64,000 nucleotides of DNA from assembly GCA_910575035.1 (NCBI GenBank), contig CAJTDL010000017.1, positions 41,228-105,227 of the forward strand, in the 5' to 3' direction. How positions within the stretch are numbered: the stretch's first letter is position 1; the number at the start of each line of letters is the position of its first letter. Position numbers and translations under genes: made by a program. This DNA is from Lachnospiraceae bacterium (GTDB taxonomy: Bacteria > Bacillota > Clostridia > Lachnospirales > Lachnospiraceae). This document shows, piece after piece, positions 43,879 to 51,270 of this stretch. The notes beneath the pieces are model-generated. The model was not told where the DNA came from and did no database searches. It saw only the letters and a list, made by a program, of their open reading frames with translations.

Positions 43879-45882
43879 ATGAATTTGAGTCCGCTTTATG
43901 AATTGAAGGAACGGTTGGAATCCAGCATTATTGCGGGGGTATCCCTTCTTTCGGAGGATTTTCGGTTGGCGCGCGCTGTGGAGCAGATGGAGCCGTTGTC
44001 TAAGGCTTCTCCAGTGTTTCAGAAGATTTTCCAGGGTGCCCAGGGGCTTTTTTCAGAAGAGTGTGAGAATAAGAGTGATGTTTTGCTGGATGTCCTGGCT
44101 TTGGTGGATGCAGTCCTTACTACCCAGGCAGCGGTAGGGGTGGAAGGTGAGATGGAGCCTCTGCCAAGGAGCGGCGCAGAGCCACTTGGCGCAGATGGAG
44201 GAATGGTAATATCGAATGCCCCATACAGCCAGCTTGCGCCAATATTGGAGGCGCTGACAACATCGGGAAGCGGCCACTATAGCTTTATTGTGGATACCCA
44301 TGAGAGGAATCCAGAGATTTTTTCGGATTATCGCTTGAAGAGCCATTTGGTGGATGGGCTGAATGCCGGGTATACAGAGCTGGCTGAACGGATGGAGGAG
44401 TGGCTTAGCCAGGAGGATGCATCTTTGCTGCCCCTTTTGAAAAAGGGCTTTGACCCAAAAGGGAAAAAAGAGATGGTGCGCCGCGTCCATGTGGTGGAGG
44501 CCATTGCCGGCGCAGGGGAAAATGACTGGTATCTGTCCCAGCTGGAAGAGGCGGAGAAGGATGTGCGGGCAGCCCTTTTGTTGGCGCTTCGCCACAGACA
44601 GGAGAACCGGGAGGATTTGATTGGGTTTACGAAAACAGAAAAAGGAAATTGTAAGAAAGCGGCTTTTTGGGCTTTGGCGAAAATGGAAGGCACCCAGAAC
44701 CTGGATTTTTGGGCAAGCCAGATGAAGAAAAAGCCAGACGCTTCTGCGAAATATTTGTCTCTCTCCACAGAGGATGCAGTATCTGACCTGGTGGCGGATG
44801 CGGTTATGGAGGCGTTGGATCAGCTGCAAGCCCAGGTGGACGGCGGGGATAAACTTCTGCCCGCAAAGGGCCATGGGAAGCTGGCATCCCTTTTTTCTGC
44901 TATGGCAGGGAAGGCATCTGATAAAATGCTGGATGTTTACCGGCGGCTGGCCTCTGAGGATTTGCTGGAAAAAATGGAATTGGAGAAGAAGCAGCCAGTG
45001 CAGTTCCAGGGAAATTATGCCCTGGGAAAAAATATGGAGATGCCGGTATCCCATTATATTGCAGAGGTGCTGGCAGAATCCATCCTTTGGTGCATGGACA
45101 GCAGATTGTTTGATTTGGCAAAAAAGCTGTATGAAGCGCATGGCATCATTTTTTTAAAGCCTGCTTTGGTTGCGGCGCTGCTGGCAGAGCCAAAGGAAGC
45201 GGTGTATGATACATTTGGCACGCAGCTGGCCAAAGAGGGAACCGTGAAAAAGGAGGACGCCCGGCAGGCACAGATACGGCTGGAGATTATGGGAACTTTT
45301 GCCTGGATCAGTTGGGGCGAGGGGCGGCAGGGGTATGAGATCTGCGGGCATTATATGGATGAGTCAACAGGGAAGAAGGTGAATGTGTGCAGGGGCATCC
45401 CAGAAGGGCTGGACATCCGTTGGTTTGAGGTATTTACAAATCCAAAGCTGAAAAAGGATGGGACGTTCCATATTGAGAGATTCCTGCAGTTCCAGGATTA
45501 TTATGGCTATTATGCCGACTGGGACCAGGTGCTGGCGAACCTGATCAATCCCCAGGAGCCGAAGAGCTGTGGGATTCTCGGGAAATATTTTTATGGCAGG
45601 GCTTATACGTCAGCAAAGGACATCCGTTATTATCCATTAATGCGCTTCTGTGGGTATTATCAGGCGCAGGGGCTTGTGGTGAGGAGCTTGCAGAAGGGGA
45701 AGCATAGCTTTTGGAATTTGGAGTACATGATGAAGGAAATCCCTTTGTCAACGGAGGACAAGCTGAAGGAATTGGAAGAGGTTAAAAAGATGGTGGGGAA
45801 TAAGAAGATTGCCATGATGGGGTGGAGTGAGGAGAAGTTTCAGGAAATGTATACAAGAATAGCCAAGGGGGAGATTTTGTAG
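43879..45882 (+). CDS. Helical-repeat protein between SWIM and MoxR genes (667 aa)
   Basis: Mostly alpha-helical with HEAT-like segments (EKDVRAALLLALRHRQENR, CKKAAFWALAKMEG). The C-terminal third is aromatic-rich (QFQDYYGYYADWDQVLANL, DIRYYPLMRFCGYY). GAAGGAGGA precedes the ATG. In comparable actinobacterial sets (SWIM, DUF5691, AAA, DUF5682, VWA; recalled) a helical DUF5691 protein occupies this position, so this may be its functional equivalent, but no sequence match is claimed. Confidence 0.65.
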   Translation: MNLSPLYELKERLESSIIAGVSLLSEDFRLARAVEQMEPLSKASPVFQKIFQGAQGLFSEECENKSDVLLDVLALVDAVLTTQAAVGVEGEMEPLPRSGAEPLGADGGMVISNAPYSQLAPILEALTTSGSGHYSFIVDTHERNPEIFSDYRLKSHLVDGLNAGYTELAERMEEWLSQEDASLLPLLKKGFDPKGKKEMVRRVHVVEAIAGAGENDWYLSQLEEAEKDVRAALLLALRHRQENREDLIGFTKTEKGNCKKAAFWALAKMEGTQNLDFWASQMKKKPDASAKYLSLSTEDAVSDLVADAVMEALDQLQAQVDGGDKLLPAKGHGKLASLFSAMAGKASDKMLDVYRRLASEDLLEKMELEKKQPVQFQGNYALGKNMEMPVSHYIAEVLAESILWCMDSRLFDLAKKLYEAHGIIFLKPALVAALLAEPKEAVYDTFGTQLAKEGTVKKEDARQAQIRLEIMGTFAWISWGEGRQGYEICGHYMDESTGKKVNVCRGIPEGLDIRWFEVFTNPKLKKDGTFHIERFLQFQDYYGYYADWDQVLANLINPQEPKSCGILGKYFYGRAYTSAKDIRYYPLMRFCGYYQAQGLVVRSLQKGKHSFWNLEYMMKEIPLSTEDKLKELEEVKKMVGNKKIAMMGWSEEKFQEMYTRIAKGEIL

Positions 45883-45943
45883 AAATTATGTTCAGGAGTA
45901 AAGGGCGATTTTTGCGGAGCAAAACTTTAAATATCGCTCCGAA

Positions 45944-45986
45944 TTGTTGCTATGAGAGGTTCCTGAGCCGTGAATAGTAACGAAAT
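45944..45986. repeat. Dispersed 43-bp palindromic repeat, copy 1
   Basis: Starts TTGTTGCTATGAG and ends CCGTGAATAGTAACGAAAT. It matches 63790-63832 at about 36 of 43 positions and forms an imperfect hairpin (GTTGCTAT...ATAGTAAC). It occupies the gap before the MoxR gene. Confidence 0.7.
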
Positions 45987-46011
45987 TATAGGAAAAAGGA
46001 GCAAATCAATC

Positions 46012-47121
46012 ATGCCAACGAAAAAGAAATCAGATTCACAAGTAAATGTACAGCGCCTCCCGGCGGAACAATTATTCCAAAAGGAAATCGACGCATTGAT
46101 TGCAGCCGAGAAAGACCCAATCCCAACGGGCTGGAAAATGTCCCCCAAATCCGTGCTGACTTATATTACGGGTGGGAAAGTGGGGCGTACCGTGATCACA
46201 CCCAAATATATCGGGCACAAACGCCTGGTAGAAATTGCCATTGCCACATTGGTGACAGACCGCGCCCTTCTGCTGATTGGGGAGCCGGGAACGGCAAAGT
46301 CCTGGCTTTCTGAGCATTTGACGGCAGCGATTAATGGCGATTCTACCAAGGTGATCCAGGGGACGGCAGGAACAACGGAGGAGCAGATCCGGTATTCCTG
46401 GAATTATGCCATGCTGATCTCCCAGGGGCCCTCCCCGGAAGCCATGCTGAAAACGCCGATCTATACGGCTATGGAGACGGGAACCATTGCAAGGATGGAA
46501 GAAATTTCCAGGTGTGCTTCGGAGGTACAGGATGCTTTGATCTCCATTTTGTCGGAAAAGAGGATTTCTGTGCCGGAGCTGGGCATAGAGGTTCCGGCGC
46601 AAAAGGGGTTTTCTGTGATTGCCACAGCGAATACCAGGGATAAGGGGGTCAATGAGATGTCTGCGGCTTTGAAGCGGCGTTTTAATATTGTAGTGCTTCC
46701 TGCGCCGGCGGATCTGCCTTCTGAAATGGACATTGTAAAGACCCGCGTGGCACAGCTTTCGGAAAATCTGGATCTGAATGCAAAACTTCCGGAGGAGGAA
46801 GTGATTGAGAAGGTATGTACGATATTCCGGGAATTGCGTTTGGGGGCGACTTTGGATGGCAAACAGAAATTAAAGCCCACCTCAGGGGTGCTGTCCACGG
46901 CGGAGGCCATTTCCCTGCTGGCGAACAGCATGGCGTTGGCGGGCAGCTTCGGGAATGGGACGATCACAGATTATGACCTGGCAGCAGGGCTGCAGGGAGC
47001 CATTGTGAAGGATGAGGAAAAGGACAGCCTGGCGTGGAAAGAATATCTGGAGAATATTTTGAAGAAACGGGGGCTGAAATGGTCTGGCCTGTATAAAGAG
47101 TGTAAGGAGCTGAATGGATAA
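46012..47121 (+). CDS. MoxR-family AAA+ ATPase (369 aa)
   Basis: The start at 46012 follows AAAGGAGC; an upstream in-frame GTG at 45970 lies inside the dispersed repeat and is rejected. Walker A is GEPGTAKSW (residues 89-97). The Walker B region reads IARMEEISRCASEVQDALIS, with MEE where MoxR proteins usually have LDE. Sensor 1 is VIATANTRD, and LKRRFN carries the arginine finger. MoxR ATPases remodel partner complexes with VWA proteins; here the VWA gene is two genes downstream. The stop overlaps the DUF5682 start by one base. Confidence 0.9.
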   Translation: MPTKKKSDSQVNVQRLPAEQLFQKEIDALIAAEKDPIPTGWKMSPKSVLTYITGGKVGRTVITPKYIGHKRLVEIAIATLVTDRALLLIGEPGTAKSWLSEHLTAAINGDSTKVIQGTAGTTEEQIRYSWNYAMLISQGPSPEAMLKTPIYTAMETGTIARMEEISRCASEVQDALISILSEKRISVPELGIEVPAQKGFSVIATANTRDKGVNEMSAALKRRFNIVVLPAPADLPSEMDIVKTRVAQLSENLDLNAKLPEEEVIEKVCTIFRELRLGATLDGKQKLKPTSGVLSTAEAISLLANSMALAGSFGNGTITDYDLAAGLQGAIVKDEEKDSLAWKEYLENILKKRGLKWSGLYKECKELNG

Positions 47122-49409
47122 TGGGTGGAAAGGTGCAGAACAAAGGGACAGGGCAGCCGATCTTCTTTGGGATACGCCATTTGTCCCCGGCAGGAGCCTG
47201 GTATCTGCGTAAGCTTTTGGATGAGGCGCAGCCACAGATGGTTTTGGTGGAAGGCCCCAGTGATTTTACAGAGGAGATGGCCCATCTGACCAACCAGGGG
47301 ACAAAGCCGCCGGTTGCTATTATGGCTTATACGGATGATACGCCCATCCGTACGGTACTATATCCCTTTGCAGAATATTCCCCGGAATACCAGGCGGTTT
47401 TGTGGGCGCATGAGAACCAGAGGGAATGCCGTTTTATGGATCTGCCCTCCAGTGTGTTTCTGGCATTATCCCATGAGGAAGGGCAGGATGAGAGCCTGGG
47501 GGAAGAAGGGCGGATGTCTGTATACCGCAGGCTGGACGAACTGTCTGGTGATGACGCCCATGAGACCTTCTGGGAAAGGAATATGGAGCATTTCAGTGAA
47601 GGGCATGGGTATTTTAAGGGAGCAGAGAGCTTTGGGAAGAACCTGCGGGAGCTGACCCAGGGAAGGGGCAGGGAGGATGCGGAGTATCTGGTGCGGGAAG
47701 CTTATATGAGGCGCCAGATCCAAAAGGCCATAGAGGAGGGCTTTGCGCCGGAGAAAATTTTGGTGGTGACAGGCGCTTACCATGTGGAAGGGCTGAAAAG
47801 CGGCCTTCCAGGGCTGAACGATGCAGAAATGAAACAGCTTCCAGCTGTGGGAGTCCAAAAGACATTGATGCCATATTCTTATTATCGCCTGTCTTCCCGC
47901 TCTGGCTATGGCGCTGGGAATAAGGCTCCGGCCTATTTTGGCTTGCTGTGGGAAGGGTTTCTGGCTGGGGAGGCGGATTATGCGGCGCGCAGTTATCTGT
48001 CCCGGCTGGCTGCCTGGCAGCGGAAAAATGGGAATATGGTATCTTCCGCAGAGGTGATTGAGGCAGTGCGTCTGGCTTTTTCCCTGGCAGGGCTGCATGG
48101 CTATCAGATCCCGGCCTTGCGGGATTTGCGGGATGCTGCCATTACCTGTATGGGGCATGGGAATTTCGGGGAGATTGCCCAGGCGGTGGCAGATACGGAG
48201 ATTGGCGCTGCCATTGGCTCCCTGCCCCAGGGAGTGAGCCGTACCTCAATCCAGAATGATTTTTACCGTCTGTTGGATGATTTGAGCCTTAGGCGGTATT
48301 GTACTGTGGCTGCGGAAGACCTGCATCTGGACCTTCGGGAGAAACTGACGGTGAAATCCCAGAAGTCGGCATTTTTGGATAGGGAGCGCTCCTTTTTTCT
48401 CCATCGTTTGCGGGTATTGGGAGTTTCTTTTGTTCAATGGCAGCAGGTGCAACAGGAAAAAGCCACCTGGGCAGAGCATTGGGTGCTCCGCTGGACGCCG
48501 GAAGCAGAAATTGAGATTGTGGAAGCACAGCTTAAAGGGGATACTGTTTTGCAGGCGGCTTCCTTCCAGATGAAGGAAGAAGTGGAAAAGGGAGAAGGCA
48601 TTGCCAGTGTTGCGAAGGTGATTGAAGAGTCTTTCCTGTGCGGCATGCCGGAAACGGTCAGCTATGCGACGGCTGTCCTGCAGAAAATAGCCGTAGAGGC
48701 TGCTGCGGTGGAGGAGATTGCAAAGACCGTCCATAGCCTCTCTTTGGTCATACAGTATGGGAATATCCGGAAAATTTCCAGCGAGCCCCTGATCCCTGTT
48801 TTGGAGCAGCTGTTTTTGCGCGCCTGTTTGCTGCTGCCAGGAAGCTGTGTTTGTGATGACAATGCTTCCAAGGAGATTATACAGGCAATGGGGCTGTTGA
48901 ATGAAGCCGCCCTCCACCATGGGTTTCTGCCAGAGGAACGCTGGCTGCAGGTACTGGAGGAAATTGCGGACAGGGATGATTTGAATACCAAGGTGTCTGG
49001 CTATGGGGCAGCCATTTTGTTAGAGCGCGGGAAGATGGATAATGCGGAGTTGGAACGAAAAGTAGAGCGCCGTCTTTCCAAGGGGGTTCCGGCTGACCTG
49101 GGGGCAGGATGGTTTGAAGGGCTTTCCATGAAGAACCGGTATGCCCTGATTACCCGTATGAGCCTTTGGGAGAGCCTGGACCATTATCTGGAGACTTTGG
49201 ATGATGAGGAATTTAAGCGCGCGCTCCTGTTTCTGCGCCGCGCCTTTGCAGATTTTACGGCAAGGGAAAAAAGTGATATTGCAGAAAACCTGGGGGAGAT
49301 CTGGCAGCTGAACCCACAGCAGGTCAGCGAGGCGGTGAATGCGCCATTGACCGAAGAGGCGCAGGAAATGCTGGATGAATTGGACGAGTTTGATTTTGGG
49401 GATATCTAA
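47121..49409 (+). CDS. DUF5682 (EreA/ChaN-like) protein (762 aa)
   Basis: N-terminal domain shows FFGIRHLSPAGAWYL, QMVLVEGPSDF, PPVAIMAYTDD, the pattern of the EreA/ChaN/TraB-like superfamily as seen in DUF5682, including LVVTGAYHVEGL, a likely catalytic or metal-binding His motif. The long C-terminal half is helical. The superfamily includes hydrolases, but no substrate is known for DUF5682. Coupled to the MoxR gene by a TAATG overlap. Recurrent partner of SWIM, MoxR and VWA genes. Confidence 0.85.
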   Translation: MGGKVQNKGTGQPIFFGIRHLSPAGAWYLRKLLDEAQPQMVLVEGPSDFTEEMAHLTNQGTKPPVAIMAYTDDTPIRTVLYPFAEYSPEYQAVLWAHENQRECRFMDLPSSVFLALSHEEGQDESLGEEGRMSVYRRLDELSGDDAHETFWERNMEHFSEGHGYFKGAESFGKNLRELTQGRGREDAEYLVREAYMRRQIQKAIEEGFAPEKILVVTGAYHVEGLKSGLPGLNDAEMKQLPAVGVQKTLMPYSYYRLSSRSGYGAGNKAPAYFGLLWEGFLAGEADYAARSYLSRLAAWQRKNGNMVSSAEVIEAVRLAFSLAGLHGYQIPALRDLRDAAITCMGHGNFGEIAQAVADTEIGAAIGSLPQGVSRTSIQNDFYRLLDDLSLRRYCTVAAEDLHLDLREKLTVKSQKSAFLDRERSFFLHRLRVLGVSFVQWQQVQQEKATWAEHWVLRWTPEAEIEIVEAQLKGDTVLQAASFQMKEEVEKGEGIASVAKVIEESFLCGMPETVSYATAVLQKIAVEAAAVEEIAKTVHSLSLVIQYGNIRKISSEPLIPVLEQLFLRACLLLPGSCVCDDNASKEIIQAMGLLNEAALHHGFLPEERWLQVLEEIADRDDLNTKVSGYGAAILLERGKMDNAELERKVERRLSKGVPADLGAGWFEGLSMKNRYALITRMSLWESLDHYLETLDDEEFKRALLFLRRAFADFTAREKSDIAENLGEIWQLNPQQVSEAVNAPLTEEAQEMLDELDEFDFGDI

Positions 49410-49479
49410 TAGCGCTGGGGCATGCCATGTTATGCACAGAAAGAACAATGATAGATTTTTGAAGAAAGGTTTGAGAAAG

Positions 49480-50688
49480 ATGGAACCAACAGAAAGCAAG
49501 AATGAAATAGAGCGCATAAAGCGCTGGCGGCTGATTCTGGGAGCAGAAAGCAACGACCGCTTTTCGGCGATGAACAGCCAAAAAGCCCTTTCCCTGACAG
49601 AGGAGCAGGCCATGATGGACCAGGCGCTTGCAGCCATTTACAACCGCAGGGAATCCGGCGGCTTTGGGTCTGGAAGGGGGGCTGGGAATGGGCCGTCAAA
49701 TCCACAGATCAGCCGTTGGCTGGGCGATGTGCGTACGCTTTTTGACAAAGAGCTGGTAACCGTGATCCAGTCGGATGCCATGGAACGGTGCGGCCTGCGC
49801 CAGATGCTTTTTGAGCCGGAGCTTCTGGAGAATGTGGAGCCTGATATCAATCTGGCTTCCACCATTCTGATGCTGAAGGATCAGATCCCCAAACGCTCCA
49901 AAGAGAGTGTGCGGGCTTTTATTGAGAAGATTGTAGAGGAGATCAATAAGCTCTTAGAGGCGGATATCCGCCGGGCAGTCACATCCGCTATCAACCGCAG
50001 GATGCATTCCCCGATCCCTTCGGCATCTGCTATGGACTTTCCCTTAACGATCCGGCGCAATTTAAAGAATTACAATCCGGAGCTAAAGACGATTGTGCCA
50101 GAGCATTTTTACTTTTTTGACCGGACAACCACAGCTGCCTCCAAACAGTGGACGGTCATCCTGGATGTGGATCAGAGCGGTTCCATGGGCGAATCCGTAA
50201 TCTATTCCTCCATTATGAGCTGTATTTTGGCAAGCATGGCAGCGATCCGGACGCATATTGTGGCTTTTGATACAACCGTGGTAGATTTAACGGAAAAATG
50301 CGAAGATCCTGTGGACCTTCTGTTTGGCTTTCAGCTGGGGGGCGGCACAAACATTGACCAATCGGTGGCCTATTGCCAGAAATTTGTGGAGAATCCTTCC
50401 AAAACCCTGTTTTTTCTGATCACCGATTTGGAAGAGGGAGGCAACCGGGCCTCTTTGCTGCACCGCCTGCGGGAGCTGAAGGAATCCGGAGTGACAGTGG
50501 TATGCCTGCTGGCCATCGCAGATGGCGGAAAGCCTTATTACGATGCCCAGATGGCGGAGCGCGTGGCAAGCATGAAAATCCCCTGTTTCGCCTGCAATCC
50601 CCAGATGCTTCCAATTCTGTTGGAAAGGGCATTCAAAGGGCAGGATCTGGAATCCTTCCGAAAGGAATTTGAAAAGCGGAAGAGATAG
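49480..50688 (+). CDS. VWA-domain (CoxE-like) protein (402 aa)
   Basis: The start at 49480 (MEPTESKNEIERIKRW) follows AGAAAGG; the open frame upstream overlaps DUF5682 out of frame. Residues 1-210 are helical. Residues 220-400 are the von Willebrand A domain with a complete MIDAS: DVDQSGSMGES (228-238), LGGGTNID (Thr, about 290), FLITDLEEGG (Asp). It binds a metal and partner proteins, and is probably remodelled by the MoxR ATPase. Last gene of the SWIM-MoxR-DUF5682-VWA block. Confidence 0.9.
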   Translation: MEPTESKNEIERIKRWRLILGAESNDRFSAMNSQKALSLTEEQAMMDQALAAIYNRRESGGFGSGRGAGNGPSNPQISRWLGDVRTLFDKELVTVIQSDAMERCGLRQMLFEPELLENVEPDINLASTILMLKDQIPKRSKESVRAFIEKIVEEINKLLEADIRRAVTSAINRRMHSPIPSASAMDFPLTIRRNLKNYNPELKTIVPEHFYFFDRTTTAASKQWTVILDVDQSGSMGESVIYSSIMSCILASMAAIRTHIVAFDTTVVDLTEKCEDPVDLLFGFQLGGGTNIDQSVAYCQKFVENPSKTLFFLITDLEEGGNRASLLHRLRELKESGVTVVCLLAIADGGKPYYDAQMAERVASMKIPCFACNPQMLPILLERAFKGQDLESFRKEFEKRKR

Positions 50689-50703
50689 AGGTGTGGGGCG
50701 CCG

Positions 50704-50832
50704 ATGGCAGCTTTTGAAATCGTTTCGATTTTCATTGGAATATTAGCATTGCTGATGTCCTTTGGTGGCTTAATTGTTGCGTTGCTTGCCTTTCTAGATA
50801 AGAGAAACAAGCGAAAATCGGGTAGGAGGTAG
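50704..50832 (+). CDS. Holin-like type I toxin (42 aa)
   Basis: ATG 50704 after GAGGTG. Sequence layout is MAAFEIVSIFIGILALLMSF, one more hydrophobic stretch, then the basic tail DKRNKRKSGRR. This matches the holin-like toxins (TxpA/BsrG style) of type I toxin-antitoxin systems: F-E-x-x-S near the start, one membrane helix, charged end. A 21-bp perfect inverted repeat overlaps its last codons, as expected for toxin genes whose 3' end is covered by an antisense RNA. It sits 16 bp after the VWA gene and may ride on the same transcript. Confidence 0.7.
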   Translation: MAAFEIVSIFIGILALLMSFGGLIVALLAFLDKRNKRKSGRR

Positions 50833-50865
50833 ATAATTATTTTTTTATCTACCTCCTACCCGATT
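50816..50865. terminator. Perfect 21-bp inverted repeat at toxin gene 3' end
   Basis: Arms AATCGGGTAGGAGGTAG.. and ..CTACCTCCTACCCGATT are perfectly complementary over 21 bp around an 8-nt loop (50837-50844). It covers the toxin stop codon. The stem includes the GGAGG-like GTAGGAGG sequence. It works as a strong hairpin in both directions. Confidence 0.8.
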
Positions 50866-50879
50866 GTTATAATATTACT

Positions 50880-51146
50880 CCGTCGGTTAAATATCATGTG
50901 TTTGAAAAGATGAAAATTGAAAACATATTATAGCCCTTAGTTTTTAAAAGACAAGAGATTTTTTTACTGTTTTGGCATCATGGCTGTATTGCAATATGTT
51001 TGGTGAAGCAGATGTAGATTTCGGTTATATTGGGTTTGCCGATATAAAAGTATGAATGGAAATTTTTATTAAAGTCGTAAAGAAAAACTGTGGAAATTTT
51101 CCCTGTGGAATGATAAAATTTATTTATGTTTTCTTATAATCTTCAA
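50880..51146. other. AT-rich gap without coding signal
   Basis: No protein-like frame. It could hold the promoter of a toxin-antisense RNA read leftwards (TATTATAAC on the minus strand near 50871-50863) and promoter elements for the Sel1 gene. Confidence 0.4.
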
Positions 51147-51179
51147 AGTGGACAGAAGATGTCCATCTTATATGCTATA
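51147..51179 (+). promoter_or_regulatory. Extended -10 promoter with palindromic operator
   Basis: TGGACA-N5-TGTCCA (51147-51163) is a perfect 6-bp palindrome directly upstream of TGCTATAAT (51171-51179), an extended -10. The palindrome overlaps the -35 zone, the classic position for a repressor. About 90 bp upstream of the Sel1 gene. Confidence 0.55.
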
Positions 51180-51270
51180 ATAGCAGTGCAGGATAGTGCA
51201 GATGGGCAGACAGCTTGCAGATTTATAAAGAACGGCAGATATTATTCTTAAGGAAGAGAGGATACATACG

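Noticed and set aside
44053..45141. 362-aa minus-strand frame opposite the helical-repeat gene
   Set aside because: Same antisense artefact: skewed composition, no motif and no start signal.
45970..46011. GTG-initiated N-terminal extension of the MoxR protein
   Set aside because: The GTG lies within the dispersed palindromic repeat, while a good AAAGGAGC site precedes ATG 46012.
49375..49479. Upstream extension of the VWA protein
   Set aside because: It would overlap the DUF5682 gene and has no ribosome binding site; the site before 49480 is better.
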